A stretch of DNA of 64,000 nucleotides. It comes from Phytopythium helicoides (Eukaryota; Oomycota; Peronosporomycetes; Pythiales; Pythiaceae). Shown here one piece after another: positions 42,485-52,828 of the stretch; positions within the stretch are counted from its first letter, which is position 1, and the number at the start of each line of letters is the position of its first letter. The notes beneath the pieces were generated by a model that worked only from the letters and a program-made list of their open reading frames with translations, was not told the DNA's origin and ran no database searches. Made by a program: the position numbers and the translations under genes. Where the stretch lies: contig JANFNE010000020.1 in assembly GCA_024867545.1 (NCBI GenBank), positions 682,001 to 746,000 on the forward strand. The letters are read 5' to 3'.

Positions 42485-43875
42485 ATGCTGGCGCGCTCGG
42501 GACTCGCCGCCGCGCTGCTGCTGGCCGCGCTGCTCTGTGACGCGCGCGCGCTGGCGGCGGCCGAGCCCAAGCAGCGGCCCGGACGACTCGTGCCGCTCGG
42601 CCGGCGCGCTCAAGTTCGACGCGGACCAGCGCCCCATGCAACGGGTGAGGACGATCGATCGATCGCCTATGGCGACGGCTCATGGAGCGCTGATGGAGCT
42701 GACGAGGTGCTCGTGGCGCTCGCAGGGCCGCCTCGAGGTGTGCAGCAAGTACAGGAAGAACACGTGCTGCGACGCCTCGCACGCCCACGCGCTGCGACTG
42801 TACGTGGGGCTCGTCGTCGGGGCGTTCTTTGCTGCCGGCGCAGAGGTGACGTCACCCCCGTGCCCATGGTTACGACAGGAAGATCAGGGAGCCCGTGGTC
42901 GCCAAGTTCAGCCAGCAGTGCCAGCGATACACGGAGGTGGGGAGGCGGTTAGGAGAAGACTCGCTGGAGGCGCCTGCAAGAGAGAGCTAACCCACGGCAA
43001 TGGCGTCGCAGGAAATGGTGTGCTCGTCGTGCCACCCGTTCATGGGCACGTGGGAGATGAGGAACGTGTGTCCGCGGCTGTGTAATGAATGGTGCGCTCT
43101 CACACGTCCTTCATACGTGCTGGTAGGTCTCGTGCTGATTCTGACGCGCTCGTACTAGGTACTCCGCCTGCAAGGACGAGTTCTACTCCTACTCGGGCTC
43201 GGGCTCGCTGTCTCCGTGCTACGGAAACGCCTTGATCTGCTCACCCCTGTCATCGATCGCAAACAACGGAGCGGAGTTCTGTACCAAGATGGGCTTCCAT
43301 GTCGGCTCCGGTGACGATCGTGAGGGCGACGAATGCTTTGACGGTAGCGTGCCAAAACAGCTCGGCATGGCCGAACCCACTGAGCCGTGGCAGCAAGTCT
43401 TGAAGCGGTGCGGTTACTTCATTTCTGCTGCTCTCACCCAAACTATGCTAACGCCCATGTTCTGTCCAGGATCATCGAGGAGGAAATGGAGAATCCGTCT
43501 GCGTGGTTCATCGCCATCGTTTTCGTGACGATCTTTACGATCCTGGTCGGCTACAAGTCACTGAAAAACCTTGGAGACCCGTTTTCTGCGGGTCAGCTGA
43601 GTCTGGACGAAGTGCGTCGGCTGCAGCAAGAGCGCTACGCTCGCGGCGAGCTAGTGTACGAGGAGGAGACGGACAGCAGCAGTAGCGAGGAGGAGGGCGG
43701 ACTCGCTCAGTACATTTTCCAGCGTGTGCCGCGAACGGCTCCCGCCACCTCGGGAACGAGCGGTGCCACACCGCCATCAAGCGGCGCCACACCGGCCGCA
43801 GATGACGCGACGCCAGCAGCCACAGACAGCGCACCGACAGCTACGACTGGTGCCGAAGAGCCTGAGGCGCACTAG
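42485..43875 (+). CDS. Folate-receptor-like type I membrane protein
   Basis: Six exons: 42485-42644, 42726-42799, 42879-42936, 43012-43091, 43159-43407, 43470-43875. All junctions are GT-AG and in phase. A signal peptide (MLARSGLAAALLLAALL) precedes a Cys-rich folate-receptor-type domain: CSKYRKNTCCDASHAHALR, FSQQCQRYTEEMVCSSCHPF, VCPRLCNEWYSACKDEFYSY, then ICSPLSS and FCTKMGF. A transmembrane helix (WFIAIVFVTIFTILVGY) and an acidic, Ala/Pro/Thr-rich cytoplasmic tail follow. Inside exon 1 (about 42555-42580) the signal-peptide frame and the mature-domain frame differ by one base, probably an indel. Family members bind folate or riboflavin outside the cell; the ligand here is not shown. Confidence 0.8.
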
Positions 43876-44076
43876 TTGTACCCTCGTGAAGTGATTAGAG
43901 CAGGTCGTGAAGAAGTGTACTAGTGCGTGTGCTAGGAATCACGTAATGAGACGAACGACGGGATGCTTCCGTTTCAGTGAGAGGCCTGCCGTTGCGTGCT
44001 GCTTGTCTTGTCGACGTAGTGTTACTTGGGATGCACGCAGTGTCGACTTGTCTATCCCCCTGCATACCAGGCCAGT

Positions 44077-44823
44077 CTACTTGCGCTTGAGCTTGTTCTG
44101 CTCTCCTTCCAGCTGCACGCCACGAAGAATGGTCCGTCAATACGACGTTCACGACAGAGGAATTGAGCACCAAGCAGGCAGCGCACCACTTTCTTCACAC
44201 GCGAGAGCACCTGTGCATTGGCGCTGACGCACGTCTGCGGCTGGTAGGGCGGCTTGATCACGACCTCGCCCATGACGCGTATGTTGGCTCCCTCCCACTC
44301 GCACGGCATCCTGATCATCCCCAGCAGTCAGGACCATATCTACAGAACCACTCAGCAGGAAACGGCCGTGCGCACGTCTTGTTGAGCGCGTCGAAGATGG
44401 CCTGGGCCTCGGTGGACACGCCCTGGCCGATGGACGCGAGCGCGCGCTCGGCCTGCGCCTTGTTGCGCTGCTCGGCGCGCAGCAGCTCCTCCTCGCTAAT
44501 GCTGGGCAGCGCCAGACTAGCATCCGCCGGCGCGGGGCTCACCACCTCGACCTTCTCGAGCGCGCCTAGCTGCAGGACGCGGGTCTTGCTCTTGCCGTCC
44601 GCGTGCTCCTCTGTCGCCCCCACCGCCAGTCGTCAGTCGAGAGCTGGCGCGGTCGTCGCGCTCTCAGCCACGCACCCAGGAACAGGAACTCGGCCACCGG
44701 GTCCAGCGTGAACACGACGCCCTCGAAGCGCTCGCCCGCACGCGTCTGCACGCGCAGCACGGCGCCCACGGCGCGCCCGTCGGCCAGCAGCTCGGCCGGC
44801 AGCGCGTCGCCCATCGGCGCCAT
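44077..44823 (-). CDS. LSM12: LSM12 homologue
   Basis: Four exons: 44823-44676, 44610-44376, 44310-44187, 44112-44077, all GT-AG and in phase, giving 180 aa. The N-terminal Sm-like half (VGAVLRVQTRAGERFEGVVF) is followed by the anticodon-binding-domain (AD) half: VLQLGALEKVEVVSPAPAD, ISEEELLRAEQRNKAQAERA, EAQAIFDALNKTMPCEWEG, IRVMGEVVIKPPYQPQTC. The C-terminus ends LKRK. LSM12 links RNA-binding partners such as ataxin-2 in post-transcriptional control. The frame extends to an ATG at 44883, but homology begins at 44823. Confidence 0.92.
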
Positions 44824-44962
44824 GGGGTGCGATGAGCCGAAGGTGCGGATCGGCCACCGACCTCTGAAAATTGATGACATCACTTGTCAGAGGTCCCGCC
44901 CCCCTTTGTGTGGTGAGGCAGTCGTCTGTTCCGGAGGTGCTCGAGGTCGCAGAAGAATCATC
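44824..44962. promoter_or_regulatory. Shared divergent promoter, LSM12 / NDUFB7
   Basis: 139 bp between oppositely directed start codons, with no obvious TATA box. Confidence 0.5.
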
Positions 44963-45445
44963 ATGGGCGGCGGACATTACGAAGGTGCGCGCGGGGCTTC
45001 TGGGGGCCGTGGCGGGGCCGACGCGCGCCTGGATGGGTGGCGGACGCGCTGCGGCAGGCGCTGGCGCCGTCGCGACGTGCTGGCGATGCCTGTGGGCTGA
45101 GCAATGGAGCGCTGACGGACGCGGTGACGTTTTGTGGTGTTGCTCGTGTTGATGCAGCTCCTCGCGTGCCGTCGCGCCAGGAGATGGTGGACGCCAAGGT
45201 GCCGCTGCACTACCGCGACACGTGTGCGGGCATCCTGATCCCGCTGAACGAGTGCCGGCGGGACACGCTCTACCTCCCGTGGAAGTGCCAGGACCTGCGC
45301 CACGCCTACGAGAAGTGCCAGTACATGGAGTGCGTCTGCATCGTCTCCGTAGCGCGGCTTGGGCTTGTAGCATTGGAAACTAATTGCGTGGGTCACTGTG
45401 TGCAGGTGGAAGAAGCGCGTGGAGATCCTCAAGAACGAGCAGTAA
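44963..45445 (+). CDS. NDUFB7: NADH dehydrogenase (complex I) subunit NDUFB7/B18
   Basis: Three exons, 44963-44984, 45158-45329 and 45406-45445, in phase, encode 77 aa. The twin CX9C motif, CAGILIPLNEC and CQDLRHAYEKC, with LPWKC between, is diagnostic for NDUFB7. This is an accessory complex I subunit oxidised and imported through Mia40 into the mitochondrial intermembrane space. The start MGGGHYE keeps an N-terminal Gly, the myristoylation position in NDUFB7. The protein is shorter than the animal form (about 137 aa), as in other protists. Confidence 0.92.
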
Positions 45446-45627
45446 GCGTCCCCAGAAGGCTGCCGACCGCCGAGTGCCTGCCACCCGGACCAAGTGGGCT
45501 TCCAACCCCATCAAGACGAGGTAGAGCGCAGAGAGCGAGTAACGCCGACAATCAACATGTATGCATGCGCTTGCTGTGCATGCGCCCGCTTACAATCGCT
45601 GTTGGTTGGCGCGCGTCCGATGTTGGG

Positions 45628-46905
45628 CTATACCTTGCTAAAGTCGATCGAGTCGGACGAGACCCATTCGTTCGTGGACTGCTCCGACGTTGGCTTGTCG
45701 CTCTCTGGCTTTTCGTCCTCATCCTCGCTATCTTCAAAGTCGTTCAGCAGCTCTTGCTCAGCCGAGATTTTCTCTTCGGGCTTGTCCGCTGTCGCCTCCT
45801 TAGCTGGTTCGGGTTTCGCATCACCGTCATCGGTTGTCAGAACTCTCCGCATTTCGACGGCGCTGTCACCCTTGAAGTATCCCTGATTAAGGCATGCATG
45901 CAATGTCATTCCTTGCACTTAGCATGCCGTTTGTAGAAGAGGGAAATGAACGCACCTGCTGCTGCCAGGCGATGAAGCTAGATGTTGGGAATGGCCCGTG
46001 GACCTGTCCATCGGCACCTTTGTACTCCCACATTACTTCGGACGGAGGGTTCTCCTCACTCTTGCTCTCCTGAGCAGTTGGAGTAGCGCGCGAATTTCCT
46101 TCATCGAACCTTACTCGACCCGAGGTCTGACGCTGGGCAAGCAGCTCCTCCTCGGGAATAAACTCTTCCTTCATCTCGCTGTAGACGTCCACCTCGCCTA
46201 TTCGCATCAAAAAGTCGGCTGCCTCTGTGATCTTGTCGAACTGCTCCTTTTGCTCAGCCGTCTGTTCTTCGCTCTCGTCACTCTTGCCATTCAGTTGGGA
46301 CTGCTTCCGCTTCGTACCGCGGTTCTTGCGCTTCTTGGAGCCTGGACTTGCAACAGCATTAGAAGCTCCATCAAGTGACTTCCATCGAGAAAACTGCCCA
46401 CCAACCTAGACGTTGCAGCGCTTGCAGCACGGTCTCACGCGAGTTGAGCAGCGTGGCGAGCGTGCGCTTGGCAGTCTCCTCCGTCATGGTCTCCTCGCCC
46501 TGCTCGTCCCTGTACTCCCTGCGGCTCTGAACCAACGTCACTCGACGCGCCAACCCGCCGCCTGCCCCAATTCAACCCGCGCACCTTGGCGTGCATGGCC
46601 TCGTCCATCTGCTCCTCGGAGATGTCCTCCAGCCAGGCCTCCTCCTGCACCTTCTTGTCCTCGGCGTTCCACACAAAGTTGCCTGCCTCGTCGAAGTGGC
46701 CCCTCGTCCTTCTCGTCGTCCATGTTGAACGCCGTCATGCCGTACGCCTCGCTGCCTGGCTCCTGCCACACTCGCGACGCCATTAGCTCGTCCACACATC
46801 CAGTCATCGACTCAGCAGCCAGCCACGCACCTCGCCATCCTCGCGTCGCGCCTGCCGCCGCCCGCGGCGCGCGCGATCCGCCGAGCCGTCGTCCGAGTCG
46901 CTCAT
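45628..46905 (-). CDS. CD2BP2: CD2BP2/LIN1-like GYF-domain protein
   Basis: A five- or six-exon gene starting MSDSDDGSADRARRGRRQAR (46903-46905). The second exon has MDDEKDEG, then HFDEAGNFVWNAEDKKVQEE and DISEEQMDEAMHAK. Later exons give SRREYRDEQGEETMTEETAK, basic KKRKNRGTKRKQ, FDKITEAADFLMRIGEVDVY and the C-terminal GYF domain: MWEYKGADGQVHGPFPTSSF joined to GYFKGDSAVEMRRV. An acidic tail ends at 45628. The domain order is that of the U5 snRNP-associated protein CD2BP2/Lin1, which binds proline-rich ligands through GYF. A one-base excess in a C run at 46700-46703 breaks the second exon, probably an assembly indel. Confidence 0.88.
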
Positions 46906-47019
46906 CAGACTGCTGGACCAAAAAATAGTAAAAAACGGACACGCGTGTGGGCCGCTTTGGTTGGTCCGCGCTACTGTGGAAAAGCGACCGACGAGCTGCT
47001 TGCAGGTGGACGAGCGACC
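46906..47019. promoter_or_regulatory. Shared divergent promoter, CD2BP2 / FCF1
   Basis: Only 114 bp between the divergent start codons. Confidence 0.5.
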
Positions 47020-47990
47020 ATGGTGCGTGGCTTGGTGCCTGTGGCGTCTGTGGGTGAAGCAGAGCTGACTGCGAGTCGACGACGTGGCGCTGCGCTCGGT
47101 GGTGGTGACGGACGTTCAGGGCAAGGACAAGAAGACGCGCAAGTTCGCGCAGGTCAAGCGCATGATCAGCCCCAAGGACGCGCGAATGTGCGTCCAACGC
47201 TGTTGCTAACGCAGGCGCGGCGGCTCGATCTAATGGCTGTTTGGGCTGCAGCAACGCAGGTCAAGAAGCAGGTTGCGGCGGCTGAGGAGAAGAAGAAGAA
47301 GGCGGAGGCTCCGAAGCAGATGTATGCCGCTTGGCGGACGCAAGCTGCCATTGCCGGCGTCGATGTGCGGAGTGGCTGACCGATGTGCATTGCACTGCGC
47401 AGTGACCAGATCCCGTCGAACTTGTTCTTCAAGTACAATGCCGCCCTCGGCCCACCGTACAACGTGCTCATCGATACCAACTTTATCAACTTCTCGATCA
47501 AGAACAAGCTCGAGGTCGTCTCAGCCATGATGGACTGCTTGCTCGCCAAGTGTACGTTCATATCGACAGACTCCAGTGCAGCTGCAAGACGCTCACGAAT
47601 TGATGTTCACAGGCGTGCCTTGTATCACGGACTGCGTCATGGCAGAACTGGAGAAGCTCGGCCACAAGTACCGCGTCGCCCTTCGGTGAGTGTTTGCTGG
47701 AGTAGGCTCTCGTCGTCTCTGAGCCATATCTCACACTATTCCATGTCTACACAACCAGCTTGGCAAAGGACCCGCGCTTCGAGCGCCTGCCGTGCACACA
47801 CAAGGGCACGTACGCAGACGACTGCCTGCTCATGCGCGTGCAGCAGCATCGCTGCTACCTGGTCGCGACGTGCGATCGCGAGCTCAAGCGCCGCATCCGC
47901 AAGGTGCCAGGTGTGCCCATTATGTACATTTCCAACCGCAAGTACGTCGTCGAGCGCCTGCCCGAGGCCAACGCCGCCAAGGTCAAGTGA
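47020..47990 (+). CDS. FCF1: rRNA-processing PIN-domain endonuclease FCF1/UTP24
   Basis: Coding starts with an exon that contains just the ATG (47020-47022), followed by GTGCGT. The next exon (47120-47187) reads [20 protein letters not shown], so the spliced start is [10 protein letters not shown] as in FCF1 proteins. Later exons: [40 protein letters not shown] (from 47403); [40 protein letters not shown] to the stop at 47990. PIN-domain acidic residues are in LIDTNF, MAELE, YADDCLL and TCDRELK. FCF1 cleaves pre-rRNA at sites A1/A2 in the SSU processome. The exon 2 / exon 3 phase does not close by one base, a possible indel. Confidence 0.93.
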
Positions 47991-48192
47991 GCGTAGTGAC
48001 TCGCTCGCTTGCCCTGTATTCACTGGTAATAGTACTTCCTTCTTCATTCATCTCCATAAATTGATTTGTGTGGATGAGGTCATAATCTACCAGAATATCC
48101 CTTTCAATGCATAATATTCTCATTTTAGATAGTATAAAATTAAACGTACCCGATGCTATTGCCACTGCACACCACAGCGCATTGCAGCAAGC

Positions 48193-49120
48193 ATGGACTT
48201 GGAGATGGCGGACTCGTCGGCGCTGGTGCTCGATGACGCGACTGCGGACGACGTGCCGGAGCTCCACATCAAGTCCGGGCCTCGCACTACTACTGTATGA
48301 CTCGCCCTCACCCTCTGACCCCCGCCTGGCTGCCGCAGGAACTTTGTGTGCTCGGCCAACCTCGGCATGCGCTTCGACCTGGCGGGCATCGTGGCCAAGT
48401 CGCACCGGCGCGCGGAGCTGGTGCCCAAGAAGAACTGCCTGCTCATGAAGCTGGCGAGCCCCAAGTCCACGGCCATGCTCTTCTCCAACGGCAAGCTCGT
48501 GTGTTCGGGGGCCGACTCGGAGGACGGCATCAAAAACGTCGCGCGCAGGTTCACGCAGATCATCCAGAAGATGGACTTCCCCGGCGTCAACCTCATCGAC
48601 TTCAAGATCCAGAACGTCGTCGGGACCTGCGAGCTCGGCTTCCGCGTGCTCATCGAGGAGCTCTCGTTCGCGCACAGCCAGCACTGCACGGTTGGTTCGA
48701 GTGGCTCTCTCTCACCGCGAACTACATGTGCTAACACCTCGCTTGTTGATCCCGCCAGTACGAGCCAGAGCTGTACCCGGCACTGATCTACCGACTTGAG
48801 AAGCCCAAGGTCAAGATCCTCGTGTTTGTGAGCGGTCGAGTGGTGTTCACCGACTCCAAGGAGCCGCGTGACCTATACGCCGCCTGCGAGACTATTGTAC
48901 CGGTGCGCCACTCCCTGCAACATCGTGGCCACAGGATACTGGGAGCTCGACTCACTTTCCTATGTTTGTGCAGATTCTGCGAAAGTTCAAAGACACCAAG
49001 GCGTTCGCGTCAAGCGACGTGCACTCGAGCCATGACCACGAGGCCGACACGCACGACAGTCACGCCGAGGACGAGGACGAGGACGACCACCATCGGGACG
49101 AAGCACACTTTGATGAATGA
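48193..49120 (+). CDS. Divergent TATA-binding protein (TBP-like)
   Basis: Exons 48193-48272, 48339-48690, 48759-48902 and 48974-49120 join in phase to 240 aa. Both TBP repeats are recognisable: NFVCSANLGMRFDLAGIVAK...STAMLFSNGKLVCSGADSED, DFKIQNVVGTCELGF, then YEPELYPALIYRLEKPKV and VFVSGRVVFTDSKEP. By eye, of the four DNA-intercalating Phe of canonical TBP the two in LFSNGK and VFVSGR are kept, one is Asn (PKKNCLL) and one is Tyr (ELYPAL). The N-terminus is short and acidic, the C-terminus His/Asp/Glu-rich (HSSHDHEADTHDSHAEDEDE). It may be a TBP-related factor rather than the main TBP. It follows FCF1 on the same strand. Confidence 0.88.
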
Positions 49121-49533
49121 AAACGAAGAAACAGAGGTCCAAGAGTGGTCGCATCAATATGATATTATCTCTGTCTTCGAGCGAGCCTTGGCTGCCCGCT
49201 AGATCACTTTACACACCGCACGCACCGCACGGCACCTCGCACAATCGTACACTAACACTGCACACACAGGAAAAATAAAAAAGTAGCAGTCGAGCGACCT
49301 GCCCGACCAACGGATGGCTGGACGGGAAGGTCGACCTGGCAGGGTGGTGAGACCCACACCGATAAACCGGGAAGCACGCGCTGACCGACGACGCCTTGCC
49401 CGGATATAAATCAACACTCGATCGTCTGCAAGCGGTCGAAAGTCACACCAGCAGAAAGAATAACACCCATCACAGGTGAGGTGATAGATGGTCGTGTCGC
49501 ACGCGCCACCAAGCTACCACCATACGTCGCGCT

Positions 49534-51057
49534 CTACGACGTCATGGAGCGCTCGCGGCCGTGCTTGATGCAGTACCCGTTCTTCTGCACCCACTTCTCG
49601 CAGCCGTCCTCCTTGCACTTGATGCCTCCGCCATGACCACGGCACAGACCCTTGGACTGGCTGCTCTTAGGGCAGTCGGGGTATTTGCAACGCGCGCCAC
49701 CACCGTGCGCCTTGCATAGACCACGCGACTGCGCCGTCTTCTCACAGTCGCCGAACGAGCACGGAGTGCCACCGCCGTGCGCAATGCACTTGCGGTTTGC
49801 CTGCGCACTTTTGTTGCAGTTTGGGTGGGAACACCTCTTGCCGCCGCCGTGGGTGCGGCACAGTCCGCGCGAGCGCGCAATGTTGTTGCAGTTGGAGTAC
49901 CTGCACACACGACCGCTGCGGGCAGCCGCCGCCGCCGCCGCCCCCAGACTGCCCGGGGCGCTCCCGACAGTGAAGCCCCCGTTCATGCTGTGCTCAATGC
50001 TTGAGCTGAGCAGGAGCATGCCACCGTGGGCACTGTCGTCGTCCTCAGACGATAGCCCGACCGTGTCGGCACTGTCGAACGACAGGCGCGAGGACGCCGC
50101 GCGGTCCTGCAGGAACGACACACCGGGGAGCGACTGGGAGTACATGGGTGGCGTGCTAGCTCGAGGTGACGGCGCGTAGAAGGAGCCGCTCGAGTGGGAG
50201 CGCGGCGGCGGGCGGTGCAGCGGCGAGGGCTGGGAGCTGGCGCTCGCCGAGAGCGACGACACGTCCGAGAAGGAGCGCAGCGAGAGCGGCGGCGGGCGGT
50301 GGCTGGGGATGCCGCTCCCGTTCAGGTGAGCCGAGCCGGGGGAGCCCGAGCGGAAGGCGCTGAGCGACGGTAGCCGCGGGCTGTTCTCGATCTTGACGGT
50401 GGCGCCGCTGAACGGGTTGGTGGGGCGTGCGTGGCCAAAGCCGCCCATGGGGCTCGTCTTGGAGGGGGCCGAGACGGCCAAACCCGCAAAGGGCGAGACG
50501 GGCGGCGGGGACGGCGCCTGGTTCGCGTGGTGGCTGTGGCTGTGGCGCGGGAAGGCAGGCGTCGAGGCCGGCGCGGCGTACGTGTTGGCGTGGGCGGCGA
50601 ACTGCAGCGAGGGGGCCTGGGGCTTGGGCAGCGGCGCCAGGAAGCGCATCTCCTCCTTTTGCACGCGCAGCTGCTGCTCGAGCTGCGCCTGCTCGGCCAG
50701 CTCCTCAGGCGAGGGCTCCATGTCGACGTTCTCGCTCTCGAGCGGCGCACGGGTCGGCGGCGCCGCCTGCCGGCGCATCAGGAAGCCGCCGCCATCGCTG
50801 GGCGCCGTCGCGGCCTTGCGCGTGTCGGTGAGCTCGCGCACGCGGTTGTTGGCGTCGACGAGCACGAACTTGGGCACGCCGCCTGGCGCGCGGCGCTCGT
50901 CCAGCAGCGGCGCAGGGCCGGCGCGCATCCAGTCCATGCTGCGAAGGTACGAGTGGGATCCCTGGGCGTCGAGAAGCGGAATGAGGCCAAGTGACGATCC
51001 GAGGGGCGGGCACGGGAGCCGGGTGCGAGCCGCGCGGCCGAAGCGAGAATGGCTCAT
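49534..51057 (-). CDS. WRKY19-like zinc protein with five Cys/His repeats
   Basis: About 507 aa, no intron seen. The N-terminal two thirds are Pro/Ser-rich and look disordered, with one helical stretch (LAEQAQLEQQLRVQKEEMRF). The last ~125 residues hold five ~25-residue repeats of the form C-x4-C-x(n)-GLC-x2-HGGG (RVCRYSNCNNIARSRGLCRT, then four more, the last ending GYCIKHGRE). This repeat is typical of the non-WRKY part of WRKY19-like proteins, which is expanded in oomycetes and thought to bind zinc; no WRKYGQK motif is present. An alternative start is ATG 50937 (MDWMRAGPAP), preceded by an acceptor-like CTTCGCAG, so the first 40 residues may not be coding. Confidence 0.75.
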   Translation of the reverse strand: MSHSRFGRAARTRLPCPPLGSSLGLIPLLDAQGSHSYLRSMDWMRAGPAPLLDERRAPGGVPKFVLVDANNRVRELTDTRKAATAPSDGGGFLMRRQAAPPTRAPLESENVDMEPSPEELAEQAQLEQQLRVQKEEMRFLAPLPKPQAPSLQFAAHANTYAAPASTPAFPRHSHSHHANQAPSPPPVSPFAGLAVSAPSKTSPMGGFGHARPTNPFSGATVKIENSPRLPSLSAFRSGSPGSAHLNGSGIPSHRPPPLSLRSFSDVSSLSASASSQPSPLHRPPPRSHSSGSFYAPSPRASTPPMYSQSLPGVSFLQDRAASSRLSFDSADTVGLSSEDDDSAHGGMLLLSSSIEHSMNGGFTVGSAPGSLGAAAAAAARSGRVCRYSNCNNIARSRGLCRTHGGGKRCSHPNCNKSAQANRKCIAHGGGTPCSFGDCEKTAQSRGLCKAHGGGARCKYPDCPKSSQSKGLCRGHGGGIKCKEDGCEKWVQKNGYCIKHGRERSMTS

Positions 51058-52828
51058 CAGAAACGGACCAGACGGGGGCGGGCAGCACCGGCACTAGGCC
51101 GAGAACAAATGGGAGTAGCTTGCTTCGTGTTCACTATAGGTTGAAAAGAGGTGGCGAATTCCAATCCGAGGCGCGAGACGGGGCGAAAGGGGAAGGGAGG
51201 AAAACCTATAGATAAGAGCATAGAAAAGGCTGCCATGAGCCACGCATGCAAATTTTGACTATTGGGGTAGATACTAGCGAATGCCAACCGCCTGCTTGGC
51301 CACTTTGATACACTCCTTTTTAGTCACTCACTCGGACCAGGCGCCTCGTCGCTTGCGCGGGACAGTCTGTCTCGTCTCTGCGACGCGGCGACGAAGGAAA
51401 CCATCAGTGACAGCGATAAGGGTTTTGATACAACAATCAAGTCAATCTTGTCTACGGTACCGTCAAACCGACGAAAAGAGACAGGGCTTGCGAGTTTACG
51501 GTACGTCAGCCACCATGGAATGGTACTTGCTGCCGCAAAATCGGTACCATCGACGCGCGCTATGCACATCTGATTGTTCAATCACATGTGCCCATCAGCT
51601 GACCAGAATGCGCTCGCGCATCCCCTCCGCCGCCGCTGCGGCGAGTGACTTCACGCGCGCCAGGCCAAGTGTGGCATGTAAAACGCACCTTGAAAGGCCG
51701 CTCGCTCCCTTCTCGGCAGCAGATAAAAACTGCTCGCCAGATGCCGCGCGTGCATTTGCTTTCCTCTGCGGTATTCGCTCGTCAAGAGGGATTACGCGGT
51801 GTGAGCTCATTCATTCGGAGCCACCTGGGCGCCACGCCAGCAGCAGCTCTCTTCTTCTTCTCCCTCCCCTCTAAGGCGCCACCCTCGAGCCCACAAAATG
51901 CGCCGATGGGTCTCGTCGTCCAGCTTACCTAATCAAATGATGAGCCTTCACGCACAACAGCACAACAAAATCAGCTGCGCTCGCGCACACTCGCTTTGCC
52001 GAGATCTGCGTTGCCTGCTAAAGCACTAGGCGCAAGCCCATGAGAAGCCCAAACTGAAGCGAAGGCTATTGAATCAAAGCGCAAACTGCAGTTGCTGGCC
52101 CGTCACTGGTTCGATTCCGCCACTGCAGATCGTCGGCATTGGAAGGGTATGCATTATTGCGCTTCATTAATCTTGATGAAAAAATAATCGCTAAAATATG
52201 AAAAAACAAAATGTGCAGATCCATGCAAACACAATAGCCGCAGCTTCACAGCAGCCAGGCGGCCACGATAAACGGGTCAAGCATCAACGATGGGCGCTCT
52301 CGCCAGCAGCCGCGACGGTCTCCGCCCGTCACGGGCGCCACGGCATGTCGTGCCATGCTGGCTGGTGCCGCCCCCGTGGACTCGCCACGCGGCCGGTGGG
52401 CCTGGCCGCCATCGGGCCTACCCTCGTGGCTCCGCAGGTCTCGATAGTCCATGCCGCGAGCTGGTCGGCCCAGTTCCCGCAACTTCTCCAAGCCAAGCGC
52501 TGATCAAAATTGATCACAAGAGTCCGCCATCTGCGAGAGTCGAGCGCCAAAACCACTTGGAAAATGTATTGGTCCATGAGACAAGGTGGCGTACCGTACG
52601 AGCCGAGCGGCTCCACTCCGATGCCACCGACATGGCTGCCTTCCGTCCGTCCGCCCACGGTGGGATTCCGGCGCCGAGGATCGTGAGCAATCGGCCGGCG
52701 GTGGCGCTCCCCATCCGCGGCGCCTTTCCTGCGCGGCGGCCGGTCTCTAGGCGCCTGAAGGCTCGCGATCCGGGGCAACTGCAAGGCTCGCCACGTCCGC
52801 CGGGGATGCGCCGGATGACTGGCCGCGG
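51058..52828. other. Intergenic, no gene recognised
   Basis: About 1.8 kb. The ORFs are short or Arg/Ala-rich shadows of GC-rich sequence and no motif stands out. The right part may be 3' UTR of the coiled-coil gene. Confidence 0.45.

Noticed and set aside
42309..42788. N-terminal extension of the CUE protein to 42788
   Set aside because: Low-complexity Arg/Ala sequence that would overlap the divergent folate-receptor-like gene; the conserved start is 42308.
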